From Arbacia lixula (lineage: Eukaryota > Echinodermata > Echinoidea > Arbacioida > Arbaciidae), in contig OZ022586.1 of assembly GCA_963669155.1 (NCBI GenBank), forward strand, positions 19,576,307-19,640,306: DNA of 64,000 bases, given 5' to 3'. Positions 57,762 to 64,000 of the stretch are shown piece by piece; the stretch's first letter is position 1; the number at the start of each line of letters is the position of its first letter. The translations under genes and the position numbers were made by a program. The notes beneath the pieces were generated by a model. It ran no database searches. It saw only the letters and a list, made by a program, of their open reading frames with translations, and had not been told where the DNA came from.

Positions 57762-57944
57762 ACTTTATCCAGAATATCTTGCTAATTGAAGTCAGCTTGC
57801 ATATTCTTTAAACAACCATTTGACTTGGAAGATCCTGCTTTTGATCATCAAGTAGGTACCTAGCCTAGGTTGTAGGCGTGTGTGAATGTTATCATTACTT
57901 TGCACTGTTCCAATCACCAAAAGTTACTCAATTCAGGAGCTAAT
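57762..57944. repeat. Direct duplication (second copy 58325-58544)
   Basis: actttat.cagaatatcttg at the start and ttttgatcatcaagtaggta, cctagcctaggttg, atgttatcattactttgcac, caggagctaat in order are shared. The second copy has about 35 extra bases in the middle. It ends about 240 bp before the RMC1 start codon. Confidence 0.85.
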
Positions 57945-58599
57945 CAAGCAGCCTCGAAAATAATTCAGCATTTCCACTGTCATCGTATTGGCCTTCAATG
58001 AAATCAGATCATGGACGGGTAATAATGTTGTAACATGGTTGTAAGAGTTCCTTATATCGTTGACTCCTATAAACATTATTTCGTTACCATATACTTAACA
58101 CACTACTAAGGGTGCATTGTTTTTTGTCAGCTTAAGATTTTAAGACCAATCTGTAGGCCTCCACTCGCACAGTGCATTCCTCTTTGGTGAAGAAATGTGA
58201 TTTAAAAAGTAACATTTGAAATTTGACTTTGATTGGAAATGGTTGAGTTCGTTGCTATGATATATTGAGGCGTATTTATTTGTTCAAGCTATTAATTGCT
58301 GACTTGAGGTTATCATTTTTTTAGACTTTATACAGAATATCTTGCCAATTGAAGTCTGATTGCATATAAGTCTTTAAACTAACATTCCTGGTGTGAACAT
58401 TTATACGGAACAGACCTACAACTTCGAAGTTCCTGCTTTTGATCATCAAGTAGGTACCTAGCCTAGGTTGAAGGCGTGTATGAATGTTATCATTACTTTG
58501 CACTGTTCCAATCACCGAAGGTTACTCAAATCAGGAGCTAATAATTTTTTTTGCTTCATCTCATGTTATTAACAGAAAAAAAGATACTGTAAAGGCTAG

Positions 58600-58779
58600 T
58601 TTTCAGTGCCAACCCGAAATACATGATAGCAAGACGACACCCGCCGTCTGGAACGTAGGTTAGCACGCCCGCCCAGTTTCAGCGAAAACGACGACGCTCG
58701 ACGAGAACGATGTTCGTACTATTTTTCACGTTAGAAATGTGAATATTGAACGTCCAACGTTTATTTCAAGAAAAAAAAA
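58600..58779 (+). promoter_or_regulatory. RMC1 promoter / 5'UTR region
   Basis: CpG-bearing sequence (cgacgacgctcgacgagaac) within AT-rich flanks directly upstream of the RMC1 ATG, which follows an A-run. No TATA box was identified. Confidence 0.35.
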
Positions 58780-61700
58780 ATGGCAGACGAACAAGCACAC
58801 TATGTGGAACTGACAGGGAACCCGATTAGATTTGAGCCAATAAGTAGGCAGACAAATGTATTTTATGATGAAGTGAAACGGCAGGTGAGTTGAACATGTA
58901 GCGGTAATTGGGCAGGTAGTCTCGCCGGACTTTCCCGGTAGTAGCTGGTCGCTGACACCACCGCGCGCTGCGGTGCTCTGAATTTGATGTATCATGATCA
59001 ATGCTTTCATTTAAGCTTATAACACAAGGCTGGGCCGGGAGCGTTCGTGTTTCAAATATTGCTCATCATGTCGATTCTGAGATAAACCCTGGTTGTCCTT
59101 ACTTGACATGTAAGCTCGTACTTCTTGAATTGAAGGTAGTATTTCTTCAGTAACAGAGACTCTCTGTCAGAGTTGTTGATTTGTGGAATAGTCTTCCTGA
59201 TTGTGTTGTCTCACATGTCTCAGCAACTTCTGTTAACTCCTTCAAAAATAGGCTTGACAAATATTGGATTAATAATCATGATCTTCTTTATGAGCCTGTA
59301 TAGGCTGTATGTATTTTACACACTGTCCTGACCCACATACATGTTAACGTGATAAGTCAAGGAAACTGTTTCAATCTACGATCAATGAACAGGCGAAATC
59401 CTGCAATCATCGTTGGATTAAAGTAAAATAAAGTAAAGTGCTGATCCTGAGTCAGAATTTGACAGAAAAAAATCAGTTTCTGGTCTGTCATGACTGCATC
59501 ACGGAGGACGTTGGATCCGCTGAGTCTTCTTCCATTGTAGTACAGACCACCATTAGTGTATATTCGTACTGTTGGCAGGTATGGTGTGGGTGCGAATATG
59601 CACTACAGGGTAAGACAAATCCTCTGCTATGTGCAGTGCAGTTAAAGTCTGAGATTGCATCTGGCTTCTGTAAAATGTAATTTAAATTAAAGAATACCCC
59701 GAATGAGATGGTTATTCCTGTCCAACAAGTCAGAATGAGACAGAGTGAGAGTCTAGACGGTAGACCGTAGACAAGCACTTTGGCATGATTGGGCTTGAAA
59801 ATTGCCTACAATTTGTACCAAAGTGTATATTTTTGGACTGGCTTGTAAAAGTACATATTCATGTTAACTCTATACAAGCTGTCATTTTTGCGGCCTTTAC
59901 AAATTCCTGTAGGGTATCGAATGTAACAATAAGCAAAGATATAGCTGCATGATTGAATATATTTTTGGCACAGAATTATTCATTGTTTTCTCGCTGTGCT
60001 TGCTCGTGTGTCGAGGTAGCGTAGTAACACAAAGAGTATAGAGGCATGTCTTTACGTATTTTGCCTTGTTGTGTGTGTACTTGAGCTGTAGGAAGTGAAT
60101 GCAATGTGCAAGGTGTTATGGGCCAATGTACATTGCCATTGTGTCAGTTGCAGAAAGAACAACTCTCAAAACTGTCTTGAGATGCAGTGGTTCATGAAAA
60201 TATGTGGATGTGGAAATATTTGCATATCATTGACAATACATGTTTCTTTGACTTTGTTGTTATTGCCCTATCTAGGTGTTTGCAGTACGGTCTGGTGGTG
60301 CCTTTGGGGTGGTTGTGAAAGGTCCTGATGATAAAACAAGCACCACCTTCCGGTAAGTACAAGTGGCATATTTGTTTCTTTGACTTCCCTGGTCAAAATC
60401 TTAGAGTGATGTGAAAAACTTGACTTGAAATCTATTAATTAGCCTGCAAAAGTGCTGTAAAAACTACCTTTAAGAAATTAGCAGGAGCATGTTTCACCAG
60501 TAACTGTGGGGTATGATATTTTAATTTTCAATGTACTGCAGAATGATGCAATATTCGTAACAACTACACTTGTAGTGACATTTCTTATGTTCTGTTAGCT
60601 CTATTGTAAAAGGAACTTGCTTTAGAAGCAAACCTGCATAGCAATACCACAGCCTATTAGAACCACATTTTGTGTATGTACCTTGAAAAATGTTTGCCAT
60701 TGAAACGACATGTAAATAATCAACAGGAACATTATCATCACCTTTCCACAAAGACCACATTCCTTGTCGCCCTTGCACATTCTTTATACAGGTATCACTG
60801 TGCATAGACAGAAATGTTTTTATCTAACATTAGGGTAAAACAATAATATAATGATCAATATGTATTTATTACACTGTGCTGAAAATTTATGTTTGAATCA
60901 TTTGTCTAACATTAAGGCAAACAATAAAAATGATCAACATGTATCTATTACACTATACTGAAACTTTCTGTTTGAATCGTTTGACCGTTAGCATGGAGGA
61001 CAAAGGCCCTGTGATCTCCATCAAGTTCTCCTCGGACCTCAAGGTGCTGGCTGTCCAGCGGTCACAGAGGACAGTGGTGAGAGCTCCTATCTCAATCAAT
61101 CAGCTCTTTTCTATGTCTGTTGAACAATTGGTTTCTAATAGCACTCTGGCAACATGAATGAATGAAAATAGCGGGACACTGTGTGAGACACCCCTCACAC
61201 TCTGGGAGCCTAAACAGGGTACTGCAAGAAGAGGGAGAAGTCGGGCCACTTACATTAGTGTACTAAAGAATGACACTGGCCTTGAAAGCGTTAGTGAGCT
61301 CAGGACAGCCATGCTGGATAGACAGGTCTGGAGGTGCTACTATGTTTATGGAACCCGAAGTGGCATAGGCTGAAGCCTATGCATGCCCTCGAATTAGTAG
61401 TAGTAGTAGTAATGGCAACAACTGATGTCCAATAAAAACGCATTCAAAAGGCTAAGCCTCCATCAAGGAAAAAAATGAAATTCTTTTTGAGGGGGATACT
61501 CCAAGCCTGATGTCATGAGACAAATAATCTCAACAATTTGTTGCACTATGAGCAAAATACATCTTTGACAGGCACTCTGTTGTTACTTGTAGGGGCTAAA
61601 TCAACCTGATCCCTGTGTTATTTTTTCACTTGCCTCCACACTTGTACACTCTTCCTCGTCTTGAAGCTAACACTAGCATCTTCATCACCTATCACAAATT

Positions 61701-63609
61701 AATCAAATTCCTGCGGCTTACTGCCTTTCAAACTACATACTTACAGTGGAAGGTTGTGAATTTTCTCAAAATGATGAAATTGTGAAAAGGAAATGAAATC
61801 TGGGCATCCATAATAATGACAGTATAGTTCGGCCATGATAACTGCACGTTTTCATTACTACGACTGCCCCTTACATGTATATCTGTCGCAGGTCTCTGTA
61901 CAAGAATTTTTCTCTCAAATGTCCATTGTGTGTCACTTTGTACCCTGCAGGAATTCATCAATTTTAAGGCCGGCAACGCAGAAGCCACTGAGTACTCACA
62001 GACATGCAAGGTAAGGTCCAAAAACTAGTCTGAAAATCATAAAGTCTAGTACCTGCAGAACCTTACACTCACCATAATCCAATCGACTCATAGATTAATA
62101 GTGTACATGCAGGGATATGTCTTTTCACATTTATGATAAGAAATCATGATGGCACAAGTAAAATACATGTCCATGTGTATCATTGTAAGCTTCAACTTCA
62201 GTGTGCTTTTAAAGAAAAAAGGTTGAGCCTAAAAGCAAAACTTCAAATCGGTATGTTGAAGAAAAACTTTATTTGGATGAATCTGTTGTGTTTACACAAG
62301 GGGAAGAAATGTACATATGTTATTCTTAAATAATTGTCTAATGTAGCCAGGAGCTTGACCAAGAAGTGCTTTGTATAATTTCTAAGACTTTGAATGCTAT
62401 TCTCTGCCGTATTGGTAACCAGTGTAGGTTTCTTAGTATAAGTATTGGTGTAATGCGTGTTTATTTCGTACATAAAAGACGTACAACATGCAAATGTAAG
62501 ACTTGTACAGGTGTTTTGCACCCTCTGCAAGTTCAGTAATTGTAAAACAGGGAACTAAGTTAATATCAATATCATGTATACTTTAGAATTTGTATAATTG
62601 TATTTGTCTTTCTGTTTATGTAACTTGTTTGATGTAACATTCCTCATTTGTATCAATGTATCATAACCAGTGAAAATGAAATTTTAAATTGGACAATAAA
62701 TTGCAATATCAATATCTATGAAAGAGGTCCAGCCTACAAACCTAGCATCTTTGGAATCTCTTCAATTTGAATTCATGTTATTATAATACAATCAATCATT
62801 TCATTGTATGGTTACATTTCTAAAATGAATAATATTTTGCAACATGTATAGAAATAGTAACTGTGCTCTTATGAGTTGTGGAAAAGAAAAATAAACTTTA
62901 TATTGTTTTGTTCACACTAGGGTAAGAACACAAAGATCGTTGGCTTCAACTGGATCAGCGGAACGGACATTGTGTTCATCACGGACCATGGTTTGGAGCT
63001 GTACCAGGTGGCGGCAGAGAAGAAGAGTCTACGGTCAATGAAGACGGTCAGCATCAGCATTAACTGGTTCACATTCATGGTGAGTACGATACAGGTTCCT
63101 CAAACTGGTCGCCTTGTTCTCTTTTGAATATATATTCCTACCAAGATGTTCAACTAAAACTCTGCAATTTCAATCACATAGCAATACAGTTGTGTTCTAT
63201 AACCCATTGCTCACAGTTGTTGCTGACCTTGTGAACCAAGGTCCAGTTAGGATGTCAAAATTGTCCACAGAATTGCAGTAACCAAAAGGCTGTGGCTTAA
63301 TCATGCCCTATTTGGAACTTGAGGTTTAAATATAGCCTGTCGTCTATTGTCTGAGAAGCAGATCTTGCTGGAATCGTGCTGCTTAGTGTCTGAGTGGACA
63401 AACATCTGACCGTATTATGCAGGCTCAGTGAGGAATGGGTCAAAGAACTGTTTTTGTATTGAGGATTAGCAACATAATTTTGGAGGAAATGTCCTTCAAG
63501 AAAATTAAATTAACTTCTGTGAACTTTATCTTGCTTTCAGTCTGACAGTGCACTGCTGTTGGTCTCCTCGTCAACCCTGGGCAATGTGCTCACACCTGTC
63601 CACTTCAAG
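58780..63609 (+). CDS. RMC1: RMC1 (C18orf8/Mic1) 5' part, exons 1-6
   Basis: Exons 58780-58884, 60276-60352, 60992-61076, 61951-62010, 62921-63079 and 63541-63609, all GT/AG and in frame (185 residues). The start MADEQAHYVEL and the motifs NPIRFE, VFAVRSGGA, GVVVKGPDD, DKGPVISIKF, LAVQRS, IVFITDHGLE and the NWFTFM region match the N-terminal beta-propeller of vertebrate RMC1. RMC1 is a stable subunit of the metazoan Mon1-Ccz1 complex that activates Rab7 on late endosomes and lysosomes and supports cholesterol export. The gene runs past the window end after the donor at 63610. Introns hold LINE fragments (59154-59430, 61150-61410) and a SINE-like copy. Confidence 0.93.
59154..59430 (+). pseudogene. 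5'-truncated LINE, reverse transcriptase C-terminus
   Basis: The frame 59154-59303 reads RVVDLWNSLPDCVV..SVNSFKNRLDKYW, the typical C-terminus of CR1/L2/jockey-like reverse transcriptases (R.V..WN.LP..V...SVN.FK.RLD). The tail aaagtaaaataaagtaaag fits a CR1/L2-type 3' end. It is in RMC1 intron 1, sense orientation. Confidence 0.8.
61150..61410 (+). pseudogene. 5'-truncated LINE, ORF2 tail
   Basis: The frame to 61373 reads LTLWEPKQGTARRGRSRATY, then LKNDTGLESVSELRTAMLDR and WR, the common C-terminal tail (LxWxP..G.RRRGRP..TW/Y..L..DTG....EL...M.DR..W) of many LINE ORF2 proteins. It is followed by a (tag)n tail at 61396-61411. It starts some 75 bp after the RMC1 exon 3 donor. Confidence 0.7.
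63218..63405 (+). repeat. Dispersed SINE-like repeat, copy 2
   Basis: Same family and orientation as 7085-7275; see that entry for the shared blocks. In RMC1 intron 5. Confidence 0.55.
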
Positions 63610-64000
63610 GTAAGCAGTAGGAATTAGTGAAACACTTGACACATTTGGAAAATGATACTCACACATGTTAATCCACAAGTTGTTTTCTGCTAGAAGTATC
63701 TTGCATTATTAATGACATTATAATTGGAACTTGAATAAAACTGAAATTGATGCATCATAAATCCAAAAGATGTCCAGTTTATTGGGAGTGAGTTTCATGA
63801 CATTTAATCAATTAATATTCTTCTAACAATCGTTTGAATATTAAATTCTCACCTTTGACAAATCAGGACCCCCAAACTTGTATTTATCAGATTATTGATT
63901 CAGAACATGGCAAATAGCCTTTTTCGTAATGATTCACAACTTTCCCCCAACCTGCAAAGTAATGTGTCATTACATTCACCTGTATTGTGTGATTTAGATT

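Noticed and set aside
62330-62720. Possible LINE 3' end in RMC1 intron 4
   Set aside because: The sequence has a repeat-like look and an aataaattgcaatatc end, but no coding trace could be read; left unannotated.

Overview
This is animal nuclear DNA: AT-rich, with many introns and transposon remnants, and genes built from short exons with clear GT/AG boundaries. Four protein-coding genes are recognisable. In order they are the 3' half of NRBP1 (+), a complete MDC1-like DNA-damage adaptor gene (-), a single-coding-exon mitochondrial phosphate carrier related to SLC25A3 (+, broken by a frameshift), and the 5' part of RMC1 (+). The gene set, the transposon mix (Tc1 IR/DR ends, CR1/L2-like LINEs, many MITEs) and the GA and poly-G tracts fit a marine invertebrate, perhaps a deuterostome such as an echinoderm, hemichordate or amphioxus. 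That is inference; species cannot be read from the sequence.

Layout. 1-6894 is intron of NRBP1 and holds an antisense LINE (ORF1 and the start of ORF2), an 800-bp foldback, a Tc1 right end and a nested palindromic DNA element. 6895-18456 holds ten NRBP1 exons: the second half of the pseudokinase domain and the whole C-terminal region. 18457-33843 is about 15 kb without a detectable coding exon: NRBP1 3'UTR and intergenic DNA with MITEs, GA repeats and poly-G/C tracts. 33844-52795 (minus strand) is MDC1 in 19 coding exons. These sum to exactly 5,769 nt (1,922 residues plus stop) in one continuous reading frame: an N-terminal TQAI motif, an FHA domain, SDT-type acidic motifs, an array of about 20 TQ octapeptides, acidic TQxY motifs, an 831-residue basic Ser/Arg/Gly exon and tandem BRCT domains. 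52811-55009 is the head-to-head spacer between MDC1 and the phosphate carrier, occupied by a foldback transposon. 55011-56131 is the carrier. 58780-63609 holds RMC1 exons 1-6; the gene continues past the window edge.

Functionally the genes are unrelated housekeeping genes: a pseudokinase adaptor, a chromatin DNA-damage mediator, a mitochondrial phosphate importer and a subunit of the Mon1-Ccz1-RMC1 Rab7 GEF complex. They do not form an operon-like unit.

The most interesting observations are: (1) the MDC1 TQ array, whose unit repeats the same (A/P)TQA(I/V) core as the protein's own N-terminus, the presumed ligand of its FHA domain; (2) a SILK-like plus RVTF pair that could dock PP1 phosphatase in MDC1; (3) a 9-bp minisatellite intron that stays open in frame with the exon before it; and (4) repeated local duplication of exon ends, in both NRBP1 and MDC1, including in-frame 33-nt microexon-like units that carry a splice donor.
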